Positions 43,697 through 52,460 of a stretch of 55,667 nucleotides of DNA are shown piece by piece (the stretch's first letter is position 1; the number at the start of each line of letters is the position of its first letter). Position numbers and translations under genes: made by a program. Origin of the DNA: Alphaproteobacteria bacterium (GTDB lineage Bacteria; Pseudomonadota; Alphaproteobacteria; ATCC43930; CGMCC-115725); NCBI GenBank assembly GCA_021325525.1, contig JAJPHB010000115.1, positions 1 to 55,667 on the forward strand. Reading direction: 5' to 3'. Below the pieces are notes generated by a model. The model was not told the DNA's origin, searched no databases, and saw only the letters and a program-made list of their open reading frames with translations.

Positions 43697-43809
43697 CGTC
43701 GCCTCCGCAACTGGCAGGGGTAAGGATAGCAACCTTCCGTCGCCGCCGTAAGCGACCTTTTGGAATCTCCTCTCTCTAAGGGTGTCGTCTCATTTGCGCG
43801 GCGCGGTGC

Positions 43810-44679
43810 TCAGCCGAGAAGCCAGTCGTCGTGGTGCGGCTGGGCGGCCAGCAAAGCGTGGAGCCCCTGCTGGATCGCATCGGCGGGCGCGGCGCCGCCA
43901 TGATCCGCCGTCCCGCCGCTCCCGAAGCCGGCCGTGTCCATCTGCTGCAGCTCCTGATGCAGCATCTCGCGCAACGGCAGGCCGCGCGCGCTCGCCAGCT
44001 CCTCGATATCGCTGAGGAGGGCGTGCGCGAAGCCCGGATCGCTCGCCGGCGGCAGCGCGATGAGCGGGTCGGCATGGGCTTGCGCCGGAAGATGCGCGGT
44101 CGCCGCGGCCGGCACGGCGCTCCCCGCGATCCGGGCGCCGCCATAGATGGCGTCGATTCCGGCGATATCCGGCGCCTCGAGCTGATTGACGCTCATCACC
44201 GGATTCATGATCGCGGGCTCGGCCGTGTTGTGGCCGAGGCCGAGGGCATGTCCGATCTCGTGCTCGGCGATGGCGGTGAAGTCGATGCCGTCGCCGAGCG
44301 TGTGGCCGGCCGCGCTCGGCCCGTAGGATTCGGAATCGTCGAACCCGATCCAGTCCTTGAGCATCTGCCCGTTCTGGTAGTTCCAGTAGGTCTCGGCCAC
44401 GGTGCCATAGGGCCCGTCGATATGCTGCCAGGCGAAGCGGATGTCGCTCGCGGCGGAATCGGGCACCTCCTGGAAATGGACATTGGCGACCGCGCTCCAA
44501 TCGGCGAGCGCCGTGCGGATATCGGCCTGGTAGCTCGGATCGAGGCCGGCATCGATATGGAAGGGCTCGTTGCCGAGATTCTGCGCGGCGAAGCTGTAGG
44601 TGATCGTGCCGCTCGGCGTGCCGAGGGCCGGCTCGCCCCATTTGGCGCCTTCGAACGGATCGGGCGTCGCTGCCGTCAT
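43810..44679 (-). CDS. M10-type (matrixin/serralysin-like) zinc metalloprotease without signal peptide
   Basis: A 289-residue putative protease. The zinc motif HEIGHALGLGH (His140, Glu141, His144, His150) and a Met-turn-like MNPVMS about 10 residues on place it in the metzincin M10 group. The N-terminal domain (PSGTITYSFAAQN, ADWSAVANVHFQEV) matches matrixin catalytic domains. No signal peptide and no RTX repeats are visible, though many relatives leave by type I secretion. The C-terminal ~110 residues (Ala/His/Leu-rich) could hold a secretion signal or a regulatory helix bundle. ATG 44679 was chosen since GGGGGA lies too close to 44682. Confidence 0.85.
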   Translation of the reverse strand: MTAATPDPFEGAKWGEPALGTPSGTITYSFAAQNLGNEPFHIDAGLDPSYQADIRTALADWSAVANVHFQEVPDSAASDIRFAWQHIDGPYGTVAETYWNYQNGQMLKDWIGFDDSESYGPSAAGHTLGDGIDFTAIAEHEIGHALGLGHNTAEPAIMNPVMSVNQLEAPDIAGIDAIYGGARIAGSAVPAAATAHLPAQAHADPLIALPPASDPGFAHALLSDIEELASARGLPLREMLHQELQQMDTAGFGSGGTADHGGAAPADAIQQGLHALLAAQPHHDDWLLG

Positions 44680-44884
44680 CATTCCCCCGTTATTGCTGTC
44701 CTGGAAGGAGCGGGACGCTAGACAAAGCGGGCCGGCTGCGAAACAAACTTTCGGCGCAAGCTGGCGGCGAGGAATGTCGCCTTGCCGCCCGATCCGCCGC
44801 GCCCAGTCCGGCCGAGGCGCCGGCCCCGCGGAATAGGCCGGCCCCCGCCGCCGTTCGGAGGGGGAGCACAGGGAGGAGGCGGCG

Positions 44885-45718
44885 ATGCGCTCTCTGCGAT
44901 TGCCCTCGGGTCAGGCGATGCCGGTTCTGGGGCAGGGGACCTGGGGCTTCGGCGAAGACCGAGGCAGGCGCGGCGATGCCGAGCGGGCGCTGCGGCTCGG
45001 CCTCGATCTCGGCATGACCCTCATCGACACCGCCGAGATGTATGGCGAGGGCGGCGCCGAGGAGATCGTCGGCGCGGCGATCGCCGGCCGGCGCGACCAG
45101 GTCTTCCTCGTCAGCAAGGTCTATCCGCACAACGCCTCGCGCCGCGGCGTCGTCGCCGCCTGCGAGCGCAGCCTCCGGCGCCTCGCGACCGACCGGCTCG
45201 ACCTCTACCTCCTGCACTGGCGCGGCGCCGTGCCGCTCGCCGAAACGATCGAAGGCTTCGCGGCGCTGCTCGCCGCCGGAAAGATCCGCGCTTGGGGCGT
45301 CAGCAATTTCGATGCCGACGACATGGCCGAGCTCGCCGGCCTGCCTGGCGGCGCCGCCGTCGCGACCAACCAGATCTTATATAATCTCACGCGGCGCGGC
45401 CCCGAATGGGACTTGCTGCCCTGGTGCCGCCAGCGTCAGGTGCCGGTCATGGCCTATTCGCCCATCGAGCAAGGGCGCATGCTGAGCCATGCGGCGCTGA
45501 CGCGCCTTGCCGCGCGGCGTGGTGTCAGCCCGGCGCAGCTCGCTCTTGCCTGGCTCCTCCATCAGGACGGCGTCGCCGTCATCCCCAAGGCGGGGCGGGA
45601 GGAGCATGTGCGCGAGAACGCGGCGGCGCTCGATATCGCGCTTCCCGCCGCCGAGCTGGCGGCGCTCGACCGCGCCTTTCCGCCGCCGGCGGGCAAGCAG
45701 CCGCTCGAGATGCTGTGA
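44885..45718 (+). CDS. Aldo/keto reductase
   Basis: A 277-residue NADPH-dependent oxidoreductase with a (beta/alpha)8 fold. The catalytic tetrad is visible: Asp48 ([10 protein letters not shown]), Tyr53, Lys78 ([10 protein letters not shown]) and His111 (LLHWRG). [10 protein letters not shown] and [20 protein letters not shown] form the phosphate-binding end. It resembles general bacterial AKRs of the YeaE type acting on reactive aldehydes and ketones. Start 44885 after CAGGGAGGAGGCGGCG. Apparently monocistronic, with a short GC hairpin 7 nt after the stop. Confidence 0.9.
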   Translation: MRSLRLPSGQAMPVLGQGTWGFGEDRGRRGDAERALRLGLDLGMTLIDTAEMYGEGGAEEIVGAAIAGRRDQVFLVSKVYPHNASRRGVVAACERSLRRLATDRLDLYLLHWRGAVPLAETIEGFAALLAAGKIRAWGVSNFDADDMAELAGLPGGAAVATNQILYNLTRRGPEWDLLPWCRQRQVPVMAYSPIEQGRMLSHAALTRLAARRGVSPAQLALAWLLHQDGVAVIPKAGREEHVRENAAALDIALPAAELAALDRAFPPPAGKQPLEML

Positions 45719-45724
45719 CCTTCG

Positions 45725-45739
45725 CGGGGCGGAGCCCCG
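45725..45739 (+). terminator. Short stem-loop after the aldo/keto reductase
   Basis: CGGGGC (45725-45730), loop GGA, GCCCCG (45734-45739) form a perfect 6-bp stem directly after the TGA. There is no T-run, so termination strength is uncertain. Confidence 0.45.
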
Positions 45740-45897
45740 TCGCCCGGCAAACCGTCTCCAATCGCCGGGTAATATTATTTTCGCGAGAATCGAATTTTGC
45801 CAGAATCTTAATCGAAAATTTACCGAAATTAACCAATAACCATTAACCATTTAACAAATCTTGATCGAGAATAAATCGGTTGATTTTCTGTAAAGCC

Positions 45898-45932
45898 CCT
45901 CCATATGCTTTTGCCGACGAGGAATATGGAGG
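45898..45932 (+). promoter_or_regulatory. Hairpin that buries the ribosome-binding site of the next small ORF
   Basis: CCTCCATAT (45898-45906) pairs perfectly with ATATGGAGG (45924-45932) across a 17-nt loop. The right arm ends in GGAGG, the ribosome-binding site 7 nt upstream of ATG 45940, so in the folded mRNA the site is closed by an anti-Shine-Dalgarno CCTCC. A stem with AU pairs next to the loop could melt with temperature or be opened by a ligand, protein or small RNA. The preceding ~130 nt are unusually AT-rich and hold the likely promoter. Confidence 0.55.
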
Positions 45933-45939
45933 ACAAGTC

Positions 45940-46146
45940 ATGGAGCGTTCTTCGAAGTTTATTGAACACCTTGGCTTCACCAAGCGAGTCGACTCGGCGG
46001 AGACTTGGCGGGTCAATGCAGTGAAGCGGCCGGCTCCGGCGCGCCCGCTGCTGCGCCGTCTCTTCGAGCGCCCGGCGCCGACCACCTATCAACGCTGCCT
46101 TGCGGTCCACCTCTACTTCGCCGAACCGCATCGGGGGCTGTCGTAA
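45940..46146 (+). CDS. Small hypothetical protein under a sequestered ribosome-binding site
   Basis: A 68-residue basic protein starting MERSSKFIEHLGFTKRVDSA and ending HLYFAEPHRGLS. It has no signal peptide or membrane segment. It is rich in Arg/Pro in the middle (VKRPAPARPLLRRLFERPAP). The start is supported by GGAGGACAAGTC, which is part of the hairpin listed above. It lies 78 nt before the RlpA-like gene in the same direction. No family recognised; a regulatory leader peptide is possible. Confidence 0.5.
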   Translation: MERSSKFIEHLGFTKRVDSAETWRVNAVKRPAPARPLLRRLFERPAPTTYQRCLAVHLYFAEPHRGLS

Positions 46147-46224
46147 GCGGGCGATCCCGCCGGCGCTCCTCAGCGCGGAAGAGCAAGCACCTTCGCTTCC
46201 CAAAAAATCACAGGAGGGAACCCC

Positions 46225-46590
46225 GTGATTTACCGGACGATGGCGGTGCTGATTGCCATGGGCGCCTTGGCGCAGCCCGCCTGCGCCAAGGCGCGGATCG
46301 AGAAGGGCTGGGCGTCCTGGTACGGCCACGAGGAGGAGGGGAGGCGCACGGCGAGCGGCGAGCGCATGGACTGCAAGCGCCTGACCGCCGCGCATCGCAC
46401 GCTTCCCTTCGGCAGCGTCGTCGAGGTGGTGAACCGCCGCAACGGGCGCTCGGTGTTGGTGACGATCAACGACCGCGGCCCGCACCGGCCGAACCGGATC
46501 ATCGACCTCTCGCCGGTGGCCGCGGCGCAGCTCGGCATGCAGCGCAAGGGGCTGGCGCCCGTCACCATCAAGCCGCCGCCCTTCGAATAG
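46225..46590 (+). CDS. RlpA-like protein (double-psi beta-barrel)
   Basis: A 121-residue exported protein of the RlpA/septal-ring lytic transglycosylase group. Signal peptide from the GTG start (VIYRTMAVLIAMGALAQPAC, then AKA), followed by the barrel: GWASWYGHEEEGRRTASGER, LTAAHRTLPFGSVVEVVN and VTINDRGPHRPNRIIDLS, including the catalytic-type Asp of NDRGP and the His of AAHRTLPFG. No SPOR domain, so it is the short form. It probably acts on peptidoglycan in the periplasm. The ribosome-binding site ACAGGAGGGAACCCC is very strong. Confidence 0.88.
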   Translation: MIYRTMAVLIAMGALAQPACAKARIEKGWASWYGHEEEGRRTASGERMDCKRLTAAHRTLPFGSVVEVVNRRNGRSVLVTINDRGPHRPNRIIDLSPVAAAQLGMQRKGLAPVTIKPPPFE

Positions 46591-46596
46591 CGGCGG

Positions 46597-46941
46597 TCAC
46601 GAGGAGCGGCCGGCGGCGCCCTTCGCCGGCTGCAGCATCTCCTCCGTCGTGTAGAGCGGCTCGGCGCTGTTCCAATTGCCGGGCTGCTTGAAGACCAGGA
46701 TCTTGGCGACGCCGTTTCGCGACTCGACCGCGGCGTAATGGGCACCCCCGATCAGGCGGCACTGTCCGCGGTAGATCTGCCGCAACGCTTCGCGGTCGCT
46801 GGTCTCGACATCGTCGAGATAGGCCCACAATCCGCTTTGCGAGATGCAGGCGACGGCGCCTTCCGGCGCCACCCCCTCCGCCGCTGCCGAAACCGTTCCC
46901 GTGATCGCCAGCAGCACCAGCACAACTCCGACGAACCGCAT
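46597..46941 (-). CDS. Small secreted hypothetical protein
   Basis: A 114-residue protein with signal peptide MRFVGVVLVLLAITGTVSAA and a short mature domain carrying two Cys (AVACISQSGLWAYLDD, YRGQCRLIGGAHY) likely joined by a disulphide. The C-terminus (VFKQPGNWNSAEPLYTTEEM) is polar. Start 46941 after ACGGAGCCGGAG. Convergent with the RlpA-like gene, 6 nt apart. No known family. Confidence 0.7.
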   Translation of the reverse strand: MRFVGVVLVLLAITGTVSAAAEGVAPEGAVACISQSGLWAYLDDVETSDREALRQIYRGQCRLIGGAHYAAVESRNGVAKILVFKQPGNWNSAEPLYTTEEMLQPAKGAAGRSS

Positions 46942-47075
46942 CTCCGGCTCCGTTCAACGTGACGGCTGGAGAGATAGGCGGCGCGGCCTCGGCGCGGAAC
47001 CGCCGCCGGGCGCATGACAGATCTGCGCGTCCTCGGCCGCCCGCCCGGCGCCCGGCGGGACGCGAGCCGCCGCGC

Positions 47076-47459
47076 TCAGATGCCCATGCCGACGAAGCGC
47101 TGAAGCTGCTCGGACGGGACCTGCACGACGCTCGCGAGGCAGCTCTTTTCGCCGATGACGAAAAGGAACTTGTCTGAACGGGGCAGATAGAGGACGGCGA
47201 CGCGGTCGCCTTCGGCATGCGAGGCCGGCGGCAGGGCGTTGACGAAGGCCAGGATCTGCCGCGCCGCGCGCCCTTCGTCGACATAGACGATGGCGGCTTC
47301 GGGATCGGTTTCGCGCATCGTCGACATCGCCGCCTTCCAGGAAAGGCAGCCCGGATCGATTTGCGCCAGCGGCGGCTCGAAGCCGGGATGCGGATCGGCG
47401 CTAGCCGCGCATCCGAGGAGCATCAGGACGAAGGGCGCCACGACATAGCTGCGTATCAC
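47076..47459 (-). CDS. Small lipoprotein
   Basis: A 127-residue exported protein beginning with GTG 47459 after GTTGGAGAGCCCCC. VAPFVLMLLGCAAS is a lipobox with Cys17 as the lipidated residue. The mature domain has CLSWKAAMSTMRETDPEAAI, a VAVLYLPRSDKFLFVIGEKS strand pair and a second Cys pair (C38, C107) that could form a disulphide. It is likely outer-membrane anchored. No family recognised. A much longer in-frame reading upstream (to 47702) has no support. Confidence 0.68.
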   Translation of the reverse strand: MIRSYVVAPFVLMLLGCAASADPHPGFEPPLAQIDPGCLSWKAAMSTMRETDPEAAIVYVDEGRAARQILAFVNALPPASHAEGDRVAVLYLPRSDKFLFVIGEKSCLASVVQVPSEQLQRFVGMGI

Positions 47460-47734
47460 GGGGGCTCTCCAACGGGTGGCGCGCCTCCTCCCGAAGGCGC
47501 GCGCGTTTTCTCTGCAATGAAAACAAGCAGCGGGCCCCGGAATTTCCGGCGACGCGATCGATATTTTCACAGCCGACACCGGCGCGAGGGCCGACAGGAC
47601 GGGTGCGCGGGGCGGCGCCGCCCCCCTTGCCGCCCCATTCCTGCCGCACCGGGCGATCACGCCTGCGCCTCGCTGTGTTAGAAGGAGGAGCACCAAACGC
47701 ACACCGCAGGGGCGATCGCCGCCTGAACGGATCC

Positions 47735-48418
47735 ATGCTTCGGAATTTCTTCGCCGCGCCCGATTTTCTCCGCCTCCTGCGCTTCTGGGAGAGCCGCCGC
47801 GGCGGCGCTGCGCTGGCCGATTGGGACGGCGATGTCTCGGCGATCCCGGCCGAGCTCCTCCCCAATCTCATCATCCTCGATGAGCTGCCGGATGCCCGTT
47901 ACCGCTATGTCGGCGCGGCCTGCACGCGCCGCTTCGGCGGCGACACGACCGGGCGCAAGGTTGCCGAGACGCTGGGTCCCGCCTATGGCGGCTACATCCG
48001 CTCGCTCATCGAAGACGCGCTCCTGCGGCGTGCCCCTGTCTTCTCCGCGAGCGTCCTGCAGATCGAGCCCGAAGTGATGCTGACGGGCCGGCTTTTCGCT
48101 CCCTTCGCGCTGCGCGGCTCGCCCGAGCCCCGCATCGTCATGAGCGCGCATTTCTTCAGCGAGGGCCGCTTCCGCGTCAAGGATGTCGGCGCGCAAGGCT
48201 CGGTGCTGGAGACCGAGAGGCTTCTCATCGCCGCCGTGCCCGAAATCTGCGCGCGCCTCGAGGAAGCGCGGCGCTATCATCACTTGTCGCGCGCGACCCC
48301 CGACCCGGCGCTCGCGAGAGAGTGGGACCGCATCGCCGTCGATCTCGGCGCCGGCGCCTTGGTGGCGCTGCCGACTTATCCGCGCGGCGATCGCCGCGAC
48401 TGGGCGACGCAGGGCTGA
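47735..48418 (+). CDS. PAS_5-type PAS domain protein (second copy)
   Basis: A 227-residue soluble protein. PAELLPNLIILDELPDARYR, then YVGAACTRRFGGDTTGRKVA and PVFSASVLQIEPEVMLTGRL, are the PAS_5 strands and helices, as in the protein at 15576-16154 but with only distant similarity. No output domain; the C-terminal ~60 residues are helical (EEARRYHHLSRATPDPAL). Start ATG 47735 has only a weak ribosome-binding site, and the frame is open upstream to 47603. Confidence 0.75.
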   Translation: MLRNFFAAPDFLRLLRFWESRRGGAALADWDGDVSAIPAELLPNLIILDELPDARYRYVGAACTRRFGGDTTGRKVAETLGPAYGGYIRSLIEDALLRRAPVFSASVLQIEPEVMLTGRLFAPFALRGSPEPRIVMSAHFFSEGRFRVKDVGAQGSVLETERLLIAAVPEICARLEEARRYHHLSRATPDPALAREWDRIAVDLGAGALVALPTYPRGDRRDWATQG

Positions 48419-48439
48419 GCGCCCGCGCCGTCGCGCGCT

Positions 48440-49945
48440 TCAGCCCCGGCGCTCCGGACCGAGGCGCGGCGGCAGCCACAAGGATGCCGCGAGGACGATG
48501 ACGGCGAGGCCGGCATCGATGACATAGACGCGGTGCAGCGCGCCGGCGACCGCGGCGAGCAGGGCATTGAGCTCCGGCACCGGCATCGCCGCCCGGAGCG
48601 CCGGCTCCATCAGCCGGTCGACGAGCTCGGCGCTGCCTCCCAGCTCCGCCAGCCCGGCATTGAGGATGCCGCCGAAGACGGCGGTGCCGACCGACTGCCC
48701 GATCATGCGCGTGAAGATGATGCTGGAGGTGGCGATGCCGCGCTCGGACCAGGCGACGGCCGATTGGATGGCGACGACGAAGCTGTTGCTGACGAAGCCC
48801 ATGCCGAGCCCGCTCAGCGCCGCCCCGCCGGCGGCCCAGGCGATGCCGCGCGTCGGCGCGAGGTCGACCATGACGAGGCAGCCGATGACGAGCATGGCGC
48901 CGCCCAAAGCCGCGCCCGTGCGATAGGAGCTGCGCAGCATGAGGCGCCCCGTCGCCGTGCTGCCGCACGACCAGCTCACCGACATGAGGGTGAGGACGAG
49001 GCCGGCGGCGAGCGCCGTTTCGCCCATCACGCCCTGCATATAGGTCGGCAGGAAGGCGGTGATGCCCATCATCACCGCGCCGAAGCCGAGATTGGCGAGG
49101 TTGCCGCCGACGATGATGCGGTCGCGCCAGAGCGAGGGGGGCAGCATCGGCTCGGCCGCCCGCCGCTCATTGAGGACGAAGAGCAGGAGGAGCAGGAGGC
49201 CGCTGCCCAGGAAGAGGGCGAGGACGCGCCGCTCCAGCCTTGCCGCCTCGACGAGGCCGAACATCAGAAGGAAGGTGCCGGCGGCCATGAGAAGCGCGCC
49301 CAGCGCGTCGATGCGGCGCCGCCGGTGCTGGATGTCCTCGCGCAAGGTGAGCGCTAGCATGGCGACGGCGACGGCGCCGATCGGCAGATTGATCCAGAAG
49401 ACGATCGACCAGCTCGTCTGCGCCACCAGCACGGCGCCGACCAGCGGGCCGAGGATCGCCGCCGTCGCCCAGACGCTCGACAGCCAGCCCTGGATGCGCG
49501 CGCGCTCGGCGGGGGCGTAGAGGTCGCCGACGACGGTCATCGTCACCGGCAGGATGCCGCCCGCTCCGGCGCCCTGGAGGACGCGGAAGAGGACGAGCTG
49601 GACCATGCTCCGCGCCGCGCCGCAGAGCGCCGAGCCGAGGAGGAAGATGGCGATCGCGGCGAAGAGCACGCGCTTGCGCCCGTAAAGATCGGCGAGGCGG
49701 CCATAGATGGGGACGGTGATCGCCTGCGGCAGCAGATAGGCGGTGAAGACCCAGCTCAGGAGCTCGAAGCCGCCGAGCTGGCCGACGATGGTCGGCATCG
49801 CCGTCGCGACGATGGTGCCCTCGATCGCCGCCATGAACATCGCCGTCATGGTCGCGGCGAAGACCCAGCTCCGGCGCGCGGCGCGCCGCGCCTCGGCCAG
49901 AGGCTCGGCGGCGGGTTGGGTCGGAAGCGGCAGCGGGTCTGGCAC
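48440..49945 (-). CDS. DHA2-type MFS multidrug transporter (EmrB/QacA family)
   Basis: A 501-residue transporter with about 14 membrane helices. Helix 1 with TAMFMAAIEGTIVATAMPTI carries the family's charged D/E in TM1. Motif A follows as GRLADLYGRKRVLF, and motif C as AILGPLVGAVLVAQTSWSIV followed by FWINLPIGA. GTG 49945 gives the usual length; the open frame extends to 50203, but those 86 residues are not MFS-like. It probably exports a drug-like compound using the proton gradient. No membrane-fusion partner (EmrA) is adjacent. Confidence 0.85.
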   Translation of the reverse strand: MPDPLPLPTQPAAEPLAEARRAARRSWVFAATMTAMFMAAIEGTIVATAMPTIVGQLGGFELLSWVFTAYLLPQAITVPIYGRLADLYGRKRVLFAAIAIFLLGSALCGAARSMVQLVLFRVLQGAGAGGILPVTMTVVGDLYAPAERARIQGWLSSVWATAAILGPLVGAVLVAQTSWSIVFWINLPIGAVAVAMLALTLREDIQHRRRRIDALGALLMAAGTFLLMFGLVEAARLERRVLALFLGSGLLLLLLFVLNERRAAEPMLPPSLWRDRIIVGGNLANLGFGAVMMGITAFLPTYMQGVMGETALAAGLVLTLMSVSWSCGSTATGRLMLRSSYRTGAALGGAMLVIGCLVMVDLAPTRGIAWAAGGAALSGLGMGFVSNSFVVAIQSAVAWSERGIATSSIIFTRMIGQSVGTAVFGGILNAGLAELGGSAELVDRLMEPALRAAMPVPELNALLAAVAGALHRVYVIDAGLAVIVLAASLWLPPRLGPERRG

Positions 49946-50294
49946 GTGCGGGCTCGCGGGTCGGGTCTGGCTGCGCGCCGGGCGGCCAAGCCGGCCCGAG
50001 CGGGCGAAGACTAGCGCCGAACCGCCGCCGCGCGGAATGCCGGGCCGCGCGCCGCCGCCGCATGGCTGGGCCGTTGCGGTGTCATGGCGGATAAGCGCGT
50101 GGAACAAGCCCGCGGCAGAGGCCGCGGGCAGCCTCGGACGGAACCTCCCGCGGCGGGTCGCGTAGAACAGCCTGGCGCTGCGGTGGAGGAAGTCCCGTCG
50201 CATTTCGAGCCGATCTTGCGCCGTCGCATCCGCCCGCTTTTTCCGGAGCCGATCGCGGTAGGGATTTGATCGAGTCAGAGGGTGTTGCTTCCCG
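49946..50294. other. Intergenic stretch between the MFS transporter and histidine kinase genes
   Basis: About 350 bases with divergent genes on either side, so it should hold both promoters. A perfect 9-bp inverted repeat, GCCCGCGGC (50108-50116) and GCCGCGGGC (50121-50129) with a 4-nt loop, is the only clear structure. Open frames across it on both strands are Arg/Pro/Ala-rich artefacts of high GC. No regulator gene or RNA gene is visible. Confidence 0.5.
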
Positions 50295-52460
50295 ATGACC
50301 CTTAATGCTCTGTATATGGTTCACATGGATCATGTGCGGAGTTCGCCGCCAGCGGTCCCCCGCCCACCCGAGACGGGCGGCGGACCCGAACACGAGCTCG
50401 CGTACCGCCTCCGTCAGCAAGGGCTGCTGGTGGAGTTCGGCCGATTCGCGCTCATATCGAGGGATCTCGATGCGCTTCTCCAGGAGGCGACGCGCCTCGC
50501 CGCGCTCGGGCTGCAGACCGCATTCGCCAAGCTCGCGACCCCGGTTCCCTCAGGGAACCGCCTTCTCGTTCGGGCCGGCGTCGGCTGGCGCCCCGGCGTG
50601 ATCGGTCATGCGAGCGTCGGCGCCGATCTCGACTCTCCGGCCGGCTACGCTCTCCACACCGGCCTGCCGGTGATCTCGAACCACCTCGCGAACGAGAAGC
50701 GGTTTCGGACGCCGGAGCTGCTGGCCGCGCATGGGATCAAGCGCGCGATCAACGTCGTGATCCTTCACGACGGCGAGCCGTTCGGCGTGCTGGAGGTGGA
50801 CAGCCCGGAGGAGGGACGGTTCACCGAGCAGGACACGGCCTTCCTCCAGGGCCTCGCCAACCTCCTCGGGGTCGCCGTCAGCCGGCAGGAAGCGGAGGAC
50901 GCATCGCGGCGAAACGAGGCGCTGTTCCGCGAGACCTTCGAGCAGGCCGCCGTCGGCGCGGCGCATGTGGCGCCGGATGGGAGGTGGATTCGCGTCAATC
51001 AGCGGCTCTGCGAGATCGTCGGCTATTCGCGGGACGAGCTGCTCCGCCGCACCTTCCAGGACATCACGCATCCGGACGACCTGGCGGCGGACGGCGCCCT
51101 TCTCGAACGCCTCGTTGCGGGCGAGATCCCGCGCTACTCCTTGGAAAAGCGGTGTATCCGCAAGGACGGCTCCGTGGTCTGGGCCAACCTCACCGTTGCC
51201 GCCGTGCGCGCCGGCGACGGGACGGTCGATCACGCCGTCGCCATCATCGAGGACATCGACCGCCGCAAGGCGGCCGAGGCCACGCAGGCGTATTTGGCGG
51301 CGATCGTCGCCTCGTCCGAGGACGCGATCATCGGCAAGTCTCTCGACGGCACCGTTACGAGCTGGAATCGCGGCGCGGAGGCTTTGTTCGGCTATCGCGC
51401 GGACGAGATGATCGGCCGCCCCGTCGCTGTCCTCGTTCCGACCGACCGGCTCGGCGAGGAGCAGCATATCCTGGCGCAGCTTCGGCGAGGGCGGGCGGTC
51501 GAGCCTTTCGAGACCGTGCGACAGCGGAAGGATGGTCGCGCGATCGACGTTTCCTGGGCGTCCTCGCCGATCCGGGACCGTGGCGGGGCCATCATCGGCG
51601 GCTCGACGATCGCGCGCGACATTTCGCGCCAGAAGCGCGCCGAGGAAGCGCTGCGACGATTGAACGAAAGCCTGGAGCAGCAGGTCGAGGAGCGAACGGC
51701 CGCCTTGCGGGAGCGCGAGGCGGCGCTGATCCAGGCGCGCAAGCTGGAGGCCATCGGTCGCAGCGCGGGCACGGTCGCGCACGATTTCAACAACGTCCTT
51801 CAGATCGTCATCGGCAACCTGGAGGCGCTGGCGGCACGCGTGTCGAATGATCCGCATCTCGCGCGGCTAGTGGCGAAAGCCAAGGGCGCGGCGGAGCGGG
51901 GCGGGCGAACCGCGGAACAGCTGCTCGCTTTCTCGCGCCGGCAGGTGATGGTGCCGCAAGTGGTCGATGTGAACGCCGTTCTCCGGGGGATGGACGATCT
52001 CCTCGCTCGGAGCGTCGGGCCCGGCATCGAGACCCGGATGGCTCTGGCGCCCGACCTTCAGCGGGCGCTCGTCGATCCCGACCAGCTCGAACGCGCCGTC
52101 CTCAACCTCGTCGTGAACGCGCGCGATGCCATGCCCGACGGCGGCACGGTGGTGATCGAGACGGCCAATGTCGTGCTGGCGCCGGAAGATCTTTCGGCAG
52201 CCGGCGTCATGTCGCCGGGCCCTGCTGTGCGGCTCGTCGTGCGCGACACCGGCACCGGCATGGCAGCGGAGATTCGCGAGCGGGTCTTCGAGCCCTTCTT
52301 CACGACGAAGCCCGCCGGCGCCGGAACGGGCCTCGGGCTGTCGATGGTCCACGGCTTCGTGCTCCAGACCGGCGGCCAGATCGGAATCGAGAGCGCCCCC
52401 GGCGCAGGGACCGCCATCATCATCGACTTGCCATCGGCGGCGCCGGCGAGCGCCGATTGA
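50295..52460 (+). CDS. GAF-PAS-PAS sensor histidine kinase
   Basis: A 721-residue soluble sensor kinase. Residues ~40-200 form a GAF domain (HASVGADLDSPAGYALHTGL). Two PAS domains follow (~210-325, IVGYSRDELLRRTFQDITHP; ~335-450, NRGAEALFGYRADEMIGRPV), each with a PAC end, then a coiled coil (LNESLEQQVEERTAALRERE). Kinase core: His496 in TVAHDFNNVLQ (HWE/HDFN type), N-box NLVVNARDAMP, G1 DTGTGM, and GTGLGLSMVHG. No receiver domain and no membrane helix, and no response-regulator gene beside it, so it is an orphan kinase of unknown signal. Start ATG 50295 is the best guess; ATG 50316 is an alternative. Confidence 0.88.
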   Translation: MTLNALYMVHMDHVRSSPPAVPRPPETGGGPEHELAYRLRQQGLLVEFGRFALISRDLDALLQEATRLAALGLQTAFAKLATPVPSGNRLLVRAGVGWRPGVIGHASVGADLDSPAGYALHTGLPVISNHLANEKRFRTPELLAAHGIKRAINVVILHDGEPFGVLEVDSPEEGRFTEQDTAFLQGLANLLGVAVSRQEAEDASRRNEALFRETFEQAAVGAAHVAPDGRWIRVNQRLCEIVGYSRDELLRRTFQDITHPDDLAADGALLERLVAGEIPRYSLEKRCIRKDGSVVWANLTVAAVRAGDGTVDHAVAIIEDIDRRKAAEATQAYLAAIVASSEDAIIGKSLDGTVTSWNRGAEALFGYRADEMIGRPVAVLVPTDRLGEEQHILAQLRRGRAVEPFETVRQRKDGRAIDVSWASSPIRDRGGAIIGGSTIARDISRQKRAEEALRRLNESLEQQVEERTAALREREAALIQARKLEAIGRSAGTVAHDFNNVLQIVIGNLEALAARVSNDPHLARLVAKAKGAAERGGRTAEQLLAFSRRQVMVPQVVDVNAVLRGMDDLLARSVGPGIETRMALAPDLQRALVDPDQLERAVLNLVVNARDAMPDGGTVVIETANVVLAPEDLSAAGVMSPGPAVRLVVRDTGTGMAAEIRERVFEPFFTTKPAGAGTGLGLSMVHGFVLQTGGQIGIESAPGAGTAIIIDLPSAAPASAD

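Noticed and set aside
47479-47509. Intrinsic-terminator-like GCGCGCCT-loop-AGGCGCGC followed by GCGTTTTC on the plus strand
   Set aside because: No plus-strand gene ends nearby (RlpA-like ends 900 nt upstream) and it sits in the leader of a minus-strand lipoprotein gene. It is probably chance or part of that leader.
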